Source of the DNA: Chitinophaga deserti
GTDB taxonomy: Bacteria > Bacteroidota > Bacteroidia > Chitinophagales > Chitinophagaceae
Reading direction: 5' to 3'
NCBI RefSeq assembly: GCF_003149455.1
Contig: NZ_QFFK01000008.1
Coordinates: forward strand, 310,001 to 374,000
DNA: 64,000 nucleotides
The notes beneath the pieces were generated by a model, which worked only from the letters and a program-made list of their open reading frames with translations, was not told the origin of the DNA and ran no database searches. Both the position numbers and the translations under genes were made by a program. Shown in pieces: positions 25,869 to 34,998 of this stretch (the stretch's first letter is position 1; each line of letters starts with the position of its first letter).

Positions 25869-27455
25869 ATGTTGGCGTTTCAAGACGTTTCTTACGCGCA
25901 TCCCAATAAAGACATATTGTTTTCCGGGCTTCATATGACTATAAGCCGCGGGGATAAAATTGCACTGACCGGCCATAACGGAGCAGGTAAATCTACTTTG
26001 CTGCGCCTGATGGCTGGTGAACTGATGCCTTCTAGCGGCACCATCCGCCGGGAAGAGCCCCCGTATTACATTCCACAGCACTTCGGGCAGTTCGATGAAC
26101 TAACGGTAGGCGAGGCCCTGCGTGCGGGGAAGCGCCTGCATGCCCTCCGCGAAATACTTGCGGGCAACGTAACCGATGACCTCATGGCTGACCTGAACGA
26201 CGACTGGACCATCGAGGAACGCTGTGAAGAAGCCCTCGCTCACTGGCAACTGGCAGGCCTGTCTCTGGATCAGAAGCTGGCTGGCCTGAGCGGTGGACAA
26301 AAAACGCGTGTATTCCTTGCCGGTATTACGGTAAACCAGCCCTCTTTTCTGTTACTCGACGAGCCGGGCAACCACCTCGATGCTGAAGGCCGCGGATTAC
26401 TGCGTACACTCATCTCCGGCTGGCGCCAGACTTTAGTGCTGGTGAGCCACGATGCATCGCTGTTACGCCTGCTGCCTGTAGTATATGAGCTGGGTAAGAA
26501 GGGGATAACCGTATATGGCGGCGATTTCGATTTCTACAAAGCACAGAAAGAACTGGAGCAGGAAGCCCTGCACCAGGATCTGCGCAGCCAGGAAAAAGCC
26601 CTGCGCAAAGCACGGGAAACGGAACGGGAGGCAATGGAGCGTAAGCAGAAGCTGGATGCCCGTGGCAGGAAGAAGCAGGAGAAATCAGGCGTACCCACTA
26701 TCATGCTGAATACGCTCCGTAACGGAGCAGAGAAGAGTGCTGCCAGCCTGAAAAAAGTACATACTGAAAAGATGGATGGTATTGCAGATGAAGTGAACCG
26801 CTTACGCAAGGCATTGCCGGATATCGATAAGATGAAACTAAATGTGGATGATTCTGCATTGCATAAAGGCAAAGTGCTGGTAACTGCGGAAGAACTCAAC
26901 CACCGTTTCGGGGAAAGGCGCCTCTGGGATGAAGGATTGACCTTCCAGATACGCAGTGGCAACAGGCTGGCCATCCGGGGTGGTAATGGTTCCGGGAAAA
27001 CCACGCTCATCAGGCTGCTGCTCGGTGAAATGAAACCTTCCGAAGGAGCGCTGACGCATGCGGATTTCAGTGCGGTGTATATTGATCAGGATTACTCCTA
27101 TATCGACGGCGGATTAACCGTGTATGAGCAGGCGCAGAAACACAACCCCGGGCATCTGGAAGAGCATGAGATTAAAACACGGCTCTATAGGTTTTTATTC
27201 GGACCGGCAGACTGGAACAAGCCATCTTCCGCCCTTAGCGGCGGGGAAAGGATGCGCCTGCTGCTATGCGTATTAGGGATCGGAACAAAAGCGCCCGATG
27301 TCATTATTCTCGATGAGCCTACTAATAACCTCGATATGCAGAATGTGGAGATTCTCACCGCTGCCATGAACGGATACGACGGTACGTTAATCGTAGTATC
27401 GCACGACACGGAGTTTCTGGAGATGCTGGGTGTAGACGGGGAGATTGAGCTGTAG
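25869..27455 (+). CDS. ABC-F family ATPase
   Basis: The 528-residue soluble protein has two ABC ATPase domains: Walker A GHNGAGKST, signature LSGGQKTRV, Walker B LLLDEPGNHLD; then GGNGSGKTT, LSGGERMRLL and IILDEPTNNLD. They are joined by a charged linker of about 80 residues (residues 225-300, with repeated KEREAMERKQKLD-like blocks). No membrane domain, so it is an ABC-F protein acting on ribosomes in translation or antibiotic protection. The long charged linker resembles proteins of the Uup/antibiotic-resistance group. It has its own promoter and an untranslated leader of about 115 bases, as often seen for attenuated ABC-F genes; no uORF was identified. Confidence 0.9.
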   Translation: MLAFQDVSYAHPNKDILFSGLHMTISRGDKIALTGHNGAGKSTLLRLMAGELMPSSGTIRREEPPYYIPQHFGQFDELTVGEALRAGKRLHALREILAGNVTDDLMADLNDDWTIEERCEEALAHWQLAGLSLDQKLAGLSGGQKTRVFLAGITVNQPSFLLLDEPGNHLDAEGRGLLRTLISGWRQTLVLVSHDASLLRLLPVVYELGKKGITVYGGDFDFYKAQKELEQEALHQDLRSQEKALRKARETEREAMERKQKLDARGRKKQEKSGVPTIMLNTLRNGAEKSAASLKKVHTEKMDGIADEVNRLRKALPDIDKMKLNVDDSALHKGKVLVTAEELNHRFGERRLWDEGLTFQIRSGNRLAIRGGNGSGKTTLIRLLLGEMKPSEGALTHADFSAVYIDQDYSYIDGGLTVYEQAQKHNPGHLEEHEIKTRLYRFLFGPADWNKPSSALSGGERMRLLLCVLGIGTKAPDVIILDEPTNNLDMQNVEILTAAMNGYDGTLIVVSHDTEFLEMLGVDGEIEL

Positions 27456-27457
27456 CT

Positions 27458-28087
27458 TCAGGATTTGAAATTCCAGTTGATAAAAGGCAGTTTCCGCTTC
27501 TCATTTTTATTCCATAAACCGAATTGTAAACCACGGGTGTTTTTGCTGGAAGTCATGAACCCGATCTGTATGCCACGCATAGTTTCTGATGCTACACTGA
27601 TACCGATCTGCAGTCCATGCATTTCCTCACTGAGAGACGCAGCGGCCACCTGTATGCCGTTATGTTTTTCCGCGATATTCATGCCTCCGGAAACCGATAT
27701 GCCGTTCACGCGCCAGTTGATCTGCCCGATGGCACCCAGCGAAATACCGTTTACCCTGTAACACATAGAACCCAATGCGGAGAGATTGAGTCCGTTCACT
27801 TTTTCAGGTTGCTTATTCGCAGGCGGTGCAGGATTCGTATTTCCGTGCGCGGTATCCCAGGGAGCACGGGGTATAAATGCAAGGAACAGTCCGGGCCCGG
27901 GTACTTCCAGCCGGAGACCGGTGGTGGTCGTATTGACGGTTTCGTAGATGGGTAGCCAGCCAACGCCCACGCCATAAATACGGATGTCAGACTGGTGGTA
28001 GGTCCAGAGTGGAAAATAGGTCTTGCGGTGTTGGCCCTGTACCTGCAAAAACACCAGCATCATCAGGGATAAAAGGAAGATGCGCAT
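27458..28087 (-). CDS. secreted LA_2272-type repeat protein
   Basis: The 209-residue protein starts at 28087, giving a signal peptide (MRIFLLSLMMLVFLQVQGQ). The C-terminal 110 residues are a series of about six imperfect units of about 18 residues with the core GI-x-IG or NGIS (YRVNGISLGAIGQINWRVNG, HGLQIGISVASETMRGIQIG, TRGLQFGLWN). This matches the LA_2272 surface repeats of Leptospira and Bacteroidota. The repeat probably forms a stack of short strands at the surface; function unknown. The gene is convergent with the ABC-F gene, separated by 2 bases. Confidence 0.72.
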   Translation of the reverse strand: MRIFLLSLMMLVFLQVQGQHRKTYFPLWTYHQSDIRIYGVGVGWLPIYETVNTTTTGLRLEVPGPGLFLAFIPRAPWDTAHGNTNPAPPANKQPEKVNGLNLSALGSMCYRVNGISLGAIGQINWRVNGISVSGGMNIAEKHNGIQVAAASLSEEMHGLQIGISVASETMRGIQIGFMTSSKNTRGLQFGLWNKNEKRKLPFINWNFKS

Positions 28088-28159
28088 AGGTTTGGAGATC
28101 GTAATTCTGCCTAAAATACCGGTTTTTTTCCGGAAACCGTTTTCTAGCTTTACCCTGCT

Positions 28160-29035
28160 GTGCAAAACCGTCGTATTCAACTTATTCTGGCAGGGATCAT
28201 CTTTGCCTTCCTCTGGGCTTCCGCTGCTGCCGCTACCAAAATAGGATTAGGAGCGGTTCAGCCTTTCGTATTATTTGTGCCGCGCTTTTTCCTCGCTGCA
28301 GGCATTATGTTGTTTGTATCGCACGTGTTACTGAAGAAGCGGATGCCGAAAGGAAAGGAGTGGATGCAAACCGCGGTGTACGGCTTATTCAACGTATCCC
28401 TTTACCTCGGGATTTATGTGGTGGGGATGATGGAAGTGTCTGCCGGACTGGGCGCCCTTGCCACGGCTACCAACCCGGTATTTATAAGCCTGATCAGTAC
28501 CTTCTGGCTGCGCAAACCATTGCAGCCGGTTACGGTATTAAGTCTTGTATTATGCCTTGCAGGTATTGGCGTGGCTGCCTGGCCGTTGCTGGCAGATAGT
28601 TATGCAACGCCGTTTGGGCTGGGACTTGTGCTGTTTAGTATGGTTACTTATTCCGTAGGGGCGATCTATTTTTCCGTCAGTAAATGGGATGATCTGCACA
28701 TCTTTACCATCAACGGATGGCAAACACTTTTCGGGGGGATTTTTTTGCTGCCATTGATGGCTGTATGGTATGATCCTGCGAAGAATGATTTTAACCTGGC
28801 CTGGCTGCTTTCCACATTATGGCTGGTGGGCCCCGTTTCGATTGTGGCGGTATTACTGTGGTTGTTTTTGCTGAAGGATAATCCTGTAAGAGCATCTTTC
28901 TGGCTCTTTCTCTGCCCGGTTTTCGGATTCGCCATTTCCGCGGCTATCATGCACGAACCCCTCAGTTTTTATACCCTTGCAGGTATACTGCTGGTAGTAG
29001 GCGGACTCTATATGGTGCAGCGTTTAAGGAAGTAG
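28160..29035 (+). CDS. EamA/DMT family transporter
   Basis: The 291-residue protein has ten membrane helices in two EamA repeats (first half FLWASAAAATKIGLGAVQPF, second from SYATPFGLGLVLFSMVTYSV). It starts with GTG at 28160. The glycine and proline-rich helix edges, such as VGMMEVSAGLGALATATNPV, are typical of DMT exporters. Export of amino acids, purines or other metabolites is usual in the family, with no way to choose here. It is divergent from the LA_2272-like gene with a 72-base gap. Confidence 0.88.
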   Translation: MQNRRIQLILAGIIFAFLWASAAAATKIGLGAVQPFVLFVPRFFLAAGIMLFVSHVLLKKRMPKGKEWMQTAVYGLFNVSLYLGIYVVGMMEVSAGLGALATATNPVFISLISTFWLRKPLQPVTVLSLVLCLAGIGVAAWPLLADSYATPFGLGLVLFSMVTYSVGAIYFSVSKWDDLHIFTINGWQTLFGGIFLLPLMAVWYDPAKNDFNLAWLLSTLWLVGPVSIVAVLLWLFLLKDNPVRASFWLFLCPVFGFAISAAIMHEPLSFYTLAGILLVVGGLYMVQRLRK

Positions 29036-29075
29036 GAGAGCGCGGACGTTTTAATTACAGACTCAACAGTATTGT

Positions 29076-29522
29076 ATGGATCATAGACTTAAAAAGTTCA
29101 TAATCAGTTTTCCCAAAGGCTGGGTGAATGTTTCTGAAGAGAACCCTGATGGTCCTCCTACTTTTATTAACGAGCTGATCAGGCCTTCCGGCGTATTGCA
29201 AATTTCAACTGCAGCATATTTATCCGGAGAGTTGCCGGATGCTGATAATAATACATTGCTCGGATTATCAAGGAAGGCAGGAATTACGCATGATTTTGGG
29301 AAACATAACCATGAAGAATCAGGCAATTGCCGTTTCGGCAAATATGGATTTGTCCAGTTCGGCAGACCTGATTTCCCTTACATAGCCGTGTGGCATCTAA
29401 CGAACGGGAAAGACTTTATTTTCTCCACTTTTATTTGTTCGGAATCTCCCCGGATTGAGCAGGTCAATGATGTTCATCAGATTTTAACTACGCTCAGGCG
29501 CAAAAATATTTTTGGTCTTTAA
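29076..29522 (+). CDS. conserved small protein of unknown function
   Basis: The 148-residue protein has no signal peptide or membrane helix. Visible features are ISFPKGWVNVSEENPDGPPT at the N-terminus, a conserved-looking GNCRFGKYGFVQFGRPDFPY and IEQVNDVHQILTTLRRK at the end. These resemble a small alpha/beta domain but no family is recognised. It follows the EamA gene by 40 bases and may be co-transcribed. Confidence 0.65.
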   Translation: MDHRLKKFIISFPKGWVNVSEENPDGPPTFINELIRPSGVLQISTAAYLSGELPDADNNTLLGLSRKAGITHDFGKHNHEESGNCRFGKYGFVQFGRPDFPYIAVWHLTNGKDFIFSTFICSESPRIEQVNDVHQILTTLRRKNIFGL

Positions 29523-29543
29523 CCTGCGGGGTGGCAAATACAA

Positions 29544-30443
29544 TTATTGCATCCGGTGGAGAAAGATGTCTCTGATCTGTTCTATTTCTTTTGCATAAAT
29601 CGTTTTCTTCCGCGTACCGAAATACAGTGTGTTCTCTATCGGATGATATCCTTCCCATACAAGTTTCACTTTACCCGCATTCATTTCTTCCCGGCATAAA
29701 AAGTCGGGAACTACTGCCAGCCCGTTACCACTACCGAGGCAACGTACTATAGAGCTGATATTTGGCACAATGAAGTTAGGCTTGAACTCTAGCTGACATT
29801 GGAAGTTGATTTGCCAGAATCGCTTCAGGTGTTCCATATCGGCTGCTGTGCTATACCACAATTGCTCCTTCAGCCATGCAATGGCACCCTTTACATCTTT
29901 CTTTTTAATCAATGCGTGGAATGGCTTTAGCTCAACGTCCGGGCCACCAACCAGCACGATGCGTTCTTTGGAGAAGGGCTGATATTCCAGGTTCTTCTGA
30001 TCGCCCGTTTGTGGTGTAACGATCATGTCAAGCACTCCTTTATCGAGATCGTGCTGCATTTCGGGATAGTCACCGAATTTGATGATGAGATTGAATGGCA
30101 GCCGGGAAATGTGCTCTTCCAATGTATACTGAAACGTTTCGAAACACATACCTACGCTGATGGTAGAGCGTTCCGAACGGGAGCTGCGGCTGAACATCTG
30201 TTCTGCAGTTTCCAGTTTGCTGAGTGGTTCCAATACAAAGTTGTACAGGATCTTCCCCCTTTCTGTAGGCACCATCCGCCGGGCAGAGCGGTCGAACAAT
30301 TTATAACCCGTAAAAGTCTCCAGTGAATTGAGGTGCAGGCTCACGCCCGGCTGGGAAATAAATAGCGTTTCCGCTGCCTGTGTAAGGGTGCCCAGCTCGT
30401 AAATGGCTTTGAAAGTACGAAGCCACTCCAGGTTAAGTGCCAT
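29544..30443 (-). CDS. LysR-family transcriptional regulator
   Basis: The 299-residue protein has an N-terminal winged helix-turn-helix (LEWLRTFKAIYELGTLTQAA, ETLFISQPGVSLHLNSLE, DRSARRMVPTERGK) and a C-terminal substrate-binding domain (about residues 90-295). It is divergent from an MFS exporter gene with a 140-base gap, the usual layout for a LysR protein controlling its target. An AT-rich stretch (30475-30505) may carry its binding site, but I could not define a T-N11-A box with confidence. Confidence 0.9.
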   Translation of the reverse strand: MALNLEWLRTFKAIYELGTLTQAAETLFISQPGVSLHLNSLETFTGYKLFDRSARRMVPTERGKILYNFVLEPLSKLETAEQMFSRSSRSERSTISVGMCFETFQYTLEEHISRLPFNLIIKFGDYPEMQHDLDKGVLDMIVTPQTGDQKNLEYQPFSKERIVLVGGPDVELKPFHALIKKKDVKGAIAWLKEQLWYSTAADMEHLKRFWQINFQCQLEFKPNFIVPNISSIVRCLGSGNGLAVVPDFLCREEMNAGKVKLVWEGYHPIENTLYFGTRKKTIYAKEIEQIRDIFLHRMQ

Positions 30444-30583
30444 AATCTATCAGTTTGATGATGTAAAGGTATCATTTATATAATTAGGATGAGGTTATAA
30501 ATAGGCTGAATTTTGTCCAGTTAAATTATCAAATGCTGTTTTACGCAGGTAATGACTGAACGGCAGCTGTTAAATCATCAGAT

Positions 30584-31810
30584 ATGCAAACCATTACTGG
30601 AAAGCCCGAAGCAGTGGCAATACCAATATCTTCCGTCAGTAAAGGCACCAGATTGCCGGCCGCTTTATGGGCGCTAACTATAGCCGCTTTCGGCATCGGC
30701 ACCACCGAATTCGTGATTGTGGGTTTACTACCCACCGTTGCGGAGGACCTGGCTATTACCATTCCATCGGCAGGATTGCTGGTGAGCCTTTATGCAATGG
30801 GGGTAGCGGTTGGCGCCCCAATACTTACCGCACTTACCAGCCGTATCCCCAGAAAAACGTTACTGATTTCCCTCATGGCACTTTTCATTCTGGGGAATGG
30901 CCTGGCTTCCATAGCCCCGGGCTTCTATACACTGGTGCTTGCCCGTATTGTAACGGGCTTTGCGCACGGGGTGTTCTTTGCAGTAGGGGCTACCATTGCG
31001 GCGGCGATGGTTGCACCGGAAAAGCGCGCCACGGCCATTGCTATCATGTTTGCGGGGCTTACGCTGGCCATCGTAACTGGCGTGCCACTGGGTACATTCA
31101 TAGGCCAGCATTTCGGCTGGCGGGCCACTTTCATTGGCGTGGCTTTACTGGGAGTGGTAGGGCTGATAGCCAGCGCGGCCCTCGTTCCCAATAACCTGAA
31201 GAATAACGAATCCGCTACCCTCACCGATCAGTTGAAAGTACTGGCCAATAAGCGGCTGTTACTGGCCTTCCTGATGACGGCACTCGGATATGGGGGGACT
31301 TTTGTGGCATTCACCTACCTATCGCCCATTCTGCAGGAAGTGACCGGCTTGGGTGAATCTGCCGTAAGCCTGATCCTGCTGTTGTATGGTATTGCCATTG
31401 CCATAGGGAACCTGGCAGGCGGTAAGGCGGCCAATAAGAACCCTTTAAAGGCCCTGCTGTGGATGTTCGTATTACAGGCGGTAGTGCTGCTTATTTTCAC
31501 GTTTACAGCCCATGATAAAGTGTGGAGTATTGTAACGCTTTTTGCACTGGGGGGCTTATCCTTCGCCAATGTGCCCGGGTTGCAGTTGTACGTGGTGCAG
31601 GTGGCGGAAAAGTATCTTCCCGGTACGGAGGATGTGGCCTCCGCCTTCAACATCGCAGCCTTCAATATCGGTATCGCCATCGGAGCTTACGTAGGCGGAC
31701 TGGTAGTGGTATCACCCCTCGGACTGGAAGCCACGCCATGGGTTGGGGCGTTGTTCGTATTGCTGGCTGTGCTGGTGACTTTGTATAGCGCCCGTATCAG
31801 CAGGAGATAA
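30584..31810 (+). CDS. MFS transporter, AraJ-like
   Basis: The 408-residue protein has twelve membrane helices and the AraJ/YdhP-type MFS features: ALTIAAFGIGTTEFVIVGLL in helix 1, LYAMGVAVGAPILTALTSRI with RIPRKTLL in the first inner loop, and ARIVTGFAHGVFFAVGATIA in helix 4-5. The family exports sugars and drugs. The divergent LysR gene is the likely regulator. No operon partner follows; the tRNA gene lies downstream. Confidence 0.9.
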   Translation: MQTITGKPEAVAIPISSVSKGTRLPAALWALTIAAFGIGTTEFVIVGLLPTVAEDLAITIPSAGLLVSLYAMGVAVGAPILTALTSRIPRKTLLISLMALFILGNGLASIAPGFYTLVLARIVTGFAHGVFFAVGATIAAAMVAPEKRATAIAIMFAGLTLAIVTGVPLGTFIGQHFGWRATFIGVALLGVVGLIASAALVPNNLKNNESATLTDQLKVLANKRLLLAFLMTALGYGGTFVAFTYLSPILQEVTGLGESAVSLILLLYGIAIAIGNLAGGKAANKNPLKALLWMFVLQAVVLLIFTFTAHDKVWSIVTLFALGGLSFANVPGLQLYVVQVAEKYLPGTEDVASAFNIAAFNIGIAIGAYVGGLVVVSPLGLEATPWVGALFVLLAVLVTLYSARISRR

Positions 31811-31878
31811 GGGGCTCATTTGTCATAAAAACGGCTGACTGATTTTAAACGATTCAGTCTTAATGGATCAGAAATATT

Positions 31879-31908
31879 TTTGGATTTTGATATAAAAATG
31901 TAGATTTG
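31879..31908 (+). promoter_or_regulatory. promoter of tRNA-Pro
   Basis: TTTG (31879-31882), an 18-base spacer and TAGATTTG (31901-31908) fit the Bacteroidota consensus exactly. Transcription would begin near 31915, just before the tRNA at 31919. Confidence 0.65.
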
Positions 31909-31918
31909 CGACCCCGTA

Positions 31919-31992
31919 CGGGATGTAGCGCAGCCCGGTAGCGCGCGTCGTTCGGGACGACGAGGCCGCTGGTTCGAATCCAGTCATCCCGA
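31919..31992 (+). tRNA. tRNA-Pro (anticodon CGG)
   Basis: The 74-base cloverleaf has acceptor stem CGGGATG/CATCCCG, D arm AGCGCAGCCCGGTAGCGCG, anticodon stem CGTCG/CGACG with loop TTCGGGA, giving anticodon CGG (codon CCG). The T arm is CTGGTTCGAATCCAG and the discriminator base is A; CCA is not encoded. It reads proline codons. An own promoter and a strong terminator flank it. Confidence 0.95.
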
Positions 31993-32010
31993 CTTTCGGA
32001 GAAATCCAAA

Positions 32011-32056
32011 AAACGAAAAAGCCCGCAAGACATAAGTTTTGCGGGCTTTTTCGTTT
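32011..32056 (+). terminator. intrinsic terminator after tRNA-Pro
   Basis: A long perfect inverted repeat (AAACGAAAAAGCCCGCAA with TTGCGGGCTTTTTCGTTT) with a T run in the right arm. Confidence 0.9.
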
Positions 32057-32117
32057 AATAAATGTCTGAGTGACGATAGGTATCTGCAGCAATTTGCGCA
32101 GATGAAATTTTACAGTT

Positions 32118-32567
32118 ATGATTAGAAAAATTGAAGAATCAGATTATCAAAACCTGATAGATATTTGGGAGAGTGCAGTGCGCAGTACGCACGATTTCCT
32201 GAAAGAAGAAGATTTTCACTATTACAAGGTGCATATTCCTACATACTTTGAACATGTTACTTTGTTTGGGTATGAAGAAAATGGAGCTTTAATTGGGTTT
32301 ATAGGCGTTGCAGGAGAGAATCTTGAAATGCTTTTCATTCACAACGATTTTCGCGGCAAAGGAATTGGGAAAAAGCTGGTTTCGTATGGGATAGATCAGT
32401 TAAAGATTTCCAAAGTAGATGTGAATGAGCAAAATGCCCATGCAGTTGAATTCTATAAACACGTTGGGTTTCGTGTATTAAGCAGAAATGCATTAGATGG
32501 ACAGGGCAAAGCGTATCCAATTTTAAACATGGGATTAAAACCTTGCCTCTTAATGACAAGGGATTGA
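32118..32567 (+). CDS. GNAT acetyltransferase
   Basis: The 149-residue protein has the GNAT acetyl-CoA site (MLFIHNDFRGKGIGKKLVSY, R-G-x-G-I-G) and the tail NAHAVEFYKHVGFRV with the usual EFY-x4-GF. It resembles the YjaB/PhnO-like group. Its base composition (about 37% GC in lines counted) is well below the neighbours (over 50%), and it follows tRNA-Pro directly, so it is probably acquired by transfer. Substrate unknown. Confidence 0.88.
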   Translation: MIRKIEESDYQNLIDIWESAVRSTHDFLKEEDFHYYKVHIPTYFEHVTLFGYEENGALIGFIGVAGENLEMLFIHNDFRGKGIGKKLVSYGIDQLKISKVDVNEQNAHAVEFYKHVGFRVLSRNALDGQGKAYPILNMGLKPCLLMTRD

Positions 32568-32569
32568 TT

Positions 32570-33250
32570 TCAACAAATCAGCAACAGCCTGCTCTCTCCG
32601 GGTTTTTCCACAGGTGCCCGGTGAATACAGGGCGGAACCTGGCTTCCGGGATGATCAACCGCCAGCCTCCACAGGTGACCCAGGCCTAAATTGATGGGCT
32701 GTGCGTCAGGATCAGCCTGATAGTGCAAATCAAAGAAGTGTTCACTCAGGAATGCTTCAAAGCCTTCATCCGCGCTACCATATAGTTTTTTAAGTTCATC
32801 ACGTATTTCCGGAATCAGGATTTTCTTTTTGCCCTGTTCATTGGACAATATATCACTGGATGCACCATAGTAGGTGCATAAAAAGGTGTGGGTTGGAATG
32901 GGGGAGCGGTCTACGTGCCAGGAGTAGACATCGGTGGGTAATAGCGGGAAAGTATCATCGCGGTCATAGTGACTGATCACATTAAGGGTGGGAGATGCAC
33001 CGTGTGCTTTTAGTAGCTCCAGGTCGCTTAAAAGTATTTCACGGGCAAGTTGCCCTTGCTCGCTCAGCTGAAGTTCATGGAGATCGACTGGTTCTATGGT
33101 CGTTATATTCCCGTTGAGCGCTACTTTTCTTACTATCTCTGAAAAATCACCTTTCAAATTACGCGTCCAGCATATTGCATTGATTTCTCCTTTATATGGG
33201 GTAGAAACCAGATCCTGAAAATTCGTGACACAGTGAATTTGTTTCTCCAT
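32570..33250 (-). CDS. DUF1826-like protein, uncertain
   Basis: The 226-residue protein (longer start at 33268 possible) contains ICWTRNLKGDFSEIV near the N-terminus, WHVDRSPIPTHTFLCTYYGA in the middle and CIHRAP followed by RLLLIC at the end. The H-x-D and late His could form a metal site of a double-stranded beta-helix protein. This order of motifs is similar to DUF1826 but the match is from memory and weak. No signal peptide. It is convergent with the acetyltransferase, 2 bases apart. Function unknown. Confidence 0.6.
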   Translation of the reverse strand: MEKQIHCVTNFQDLVSTPYKGEINAICWTRNLKGDFSEIVRKVALNGNITTIEPVDLHELQLSEQGQLAREILLSDLELLKAHGASPTLNVISHYDRDDTFPLLPTDVYSWHVDRSPIPTHTFLCTYYGASSDILSNEQGKKKILIPEIRDELKKLYGSADEGFEAFLSEHFFDLHYQADPDAQPINLGLGHLWRLAVDHPGSQVPPCIHRAPVEKPGESRLLLIC

Positions 33251-33312
33251 ATGAGATAGCCCTATCATAATAGTTTTTGTAAAATCAATTGACTACGAAG
33301 TACGGTAATGTT

Positions 33313-33346
33313 AATAAAAGGGCTGCACCACGTAGCCTTTTTTATT
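33313..33346 (-). terminator. intrinsic terminator of the DsrE-like gene
   Basis: AGGGCT pairs with AGCCTT (with a G-T pair) inside A and T runs, 15 bases after the stop of the DsrE-like gene on the reverse strand. Confidence 0.5.
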
Positions 33347-33360
33347 GCATAATATCGTTA

Positions 33361-33828
33361 TTATGGCTTAACGACCGACCACCCTTCTGCCTGCCGGAGA
33401 ATGAGTTCCCCATTCCCGCTGGGTACAATGGCTATGAAGTCATAGAGATCTTCCCGGGTAATCTTCCTTTCCTTCAGTGTATTATTACATTGCGCTACAA
33501 TTACGCCCCTCTCCACCAGTGCAATCAGGTCCTGCTCGTATTTGCCGCCTTTCAGGAAAGCGTCTGTCCCCCCACTGAATGCGACCAGCTCTATGGTTAA
33601 TTTCCCGGCCAGCCGGGGATCGTTTAATGCGTTATTGATATTCCGGATCGCTTTTTCAATTCTTTTCGGATCATTTACATCTAACTGGTAAATGGCATGG
33701 TAAGCCTTTTTACCCGCCTTCGCTCCTGTGTACGTGCGGTTCTTTTCCAATGCTCCGCCGGCAGATTGGGCGGATGCCGACAAAGTAATCAGGAAGCTGC
33801 TGATGAGAAGCAGTGTCGCTTTTTTCAT
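33361..33828 (-). CDS. secreted DsrE/DsrF-like protein
   Basis: The 155-residue protein begins at 33828 with a signal peptide (MKKATLLLISSFLITLSASAQ). The mature domain has KKAYHAIYQLDVNDPKRIEK, LTIELVAFSGGTDAFLKGG and LVERGVIVAQCNNTLKER, a pattern of the DsrE-like fold in which the Cys after VAQ is the usual sulfur-carrying position. Being exported, a periplasmic redox or sulfur role is possible but not shown. It lies just downstream of the YeiH gene on the same strand, 98 bases apart. Confidence 0.8.
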   Translation of the reverse strand: MKKATLLLISSFLITLSASAQSAGGALEKNRTYTGAKAGKKAYHAIYQLDVNDPKRIEKAIRNINNALNDPRLAGKLTIELVAFSGGTDAFLKGGKYEQDLIALVERGVIVAQCNNTLKERKITREDLYDFIAIVPSGNGELILRQAEGWSVVKP

Positions 33829-33926
33829 GTATTGTGCTTTTAAATGGCTGGATGTACGGGTCAATAATAAGTCAGCCTGTCCGGATGCCCAAGTTTTTAT
33901 GGATGAATGCAGGCCGGATATCAGCA

Positions 33927-34910
33927 TCAGGCCAGGCTCATAACGGCCCTTAGTGCGGCGGCGGAGATCAGTACCCACAGCAGAATGCCCTGCAGAATGG
34001 GTGTAAGTCCTACTTCGGCCCACACTTTGCGGTTCAGTCCGCATCCGATGAGGAAGAGGGTTAGTGTTAATCCTGCTTTACCCAGGCCTGTAAGGTATGT
34101 ACTGTATTGATGGATGAACGGTACATAAGTGTTGGCAAGCATTGCCAGTACAAATAAGCCGATAAAGTAAGGGATTTTGACCTTCACATTCCTGTTCCTG
34201 AAAATATAGGTGGATAGGAAGGCTACTGGTATAATCCATAATGCTCTTGCGAGTTTTACGGTGGTAGCTACTTCCAGGGCCTGAGCGCCGTATTTTCCGG
34301 CTGCGCCCACTACTGAACTGGTATCATGAATTGCGATGGCGCTCCACATGCCGAACTGTATCTGCGATAGCTGTAAGGCATGGCCAATTAAAGGGAATAT
34401 AAAGAGTGCAGCAGCATTTAGAATGAACACGGTACCCAAGGCAACGGAAATCTGTTTTTCTTCCGCTGCGATTACCGGAGAAACCGCGGCTATGGCGCTG
34501 CCGCCGCAAATGGCCGTACCTGTACTGATAAGGTAAGATGTCTTTTTGTCGATCCGGAAGCATTTTCCTAAGAAATACCCGGTTATCATGGTGCCGACAA
34601 TAGAAATGACCGTAAACAACAAGCCTGATTTGCCTGCCTGTATAGCATTACCTGCATGCATGCCGAAGCCAAGGCCCACTACAGATATTTGTAACATCAG
34701 ATGGGTGGCTTTATGGTTGAGGTGAAGATAAGGATGGCCGATGAACTGCGCGATGACCAACCCCAGTAATAATGCCATAGGGGGTGTAATCCATGGCGAT
34801 AAGCAGAAAACTACTGCCAGTATAAAAATCAATTCTCTCGTAGTGATACTTCTATCCAGGAATTTTGCTTTTCCGCCCTGCACTGTGCTTGTTCTCAGTA
34901 ACTTTTCCAT
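33927..34910 (-). CDS. YeiH-family putative sulfate exporter
   Basis: The 327-residue protein has about ten membrane helices and the UPF0324 features: LMLQISVVGLGFGMHAGNAI, GTAICGGSAIAAVSPVIAAE (glycine-rich central loop) and GMWSAIAIHDTSSVVGAAGKYG. The family is thought to export sulfate or related anions, on limited evidence. The DsrE-like gene downstream fits a sulfur-related context. The 5' end has a single ATG at 34910. Confidence 0.88.
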   Translation of the reverse strand: MEKLLRTSTVQGGKAKFLDRSITTRELIFILAVVFCLSPWITPPMALLLGLVIAQFIGHPYLHLNHKATHLMLQISVVGLGFGMHAGNAIQAGKSGLLFTVISIVGTMITGYFLGKCFRIDKKTSYLISTGTAICGGSAIAAVSPVIAAEEKQISVALGTVFILNAAALFIFPLIGHALQLSQIQFGMWSAIAIHDTSSVVGAAGKYGAQALEVATTVKLARALWIIPVAFLSTYIFRNRNVKVKIPYFIGLFVLAMLANTYVPFIHQYSTYLTGLGKAGLTLTLFLIGCGLNRKVWAEVGLTPILQGILLWVLISAAALRAVMSLA

Positions 34911-34998
34911 GATGTATGATGTCCGTTTTGCTGGTGCAAAGCTCCCTCAAATCTCATCACCCGGGAAATTGTAATTTGGAATGTATCATTACCTGTGG

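Noticed and set aside
31868..32092. A short reverse-strand protein containing TGFEPAASSSRTTRATGLR
   Set aside because: This is the common false protein produced by reading through a tRNA gene; here it covers tRNA-Pro.
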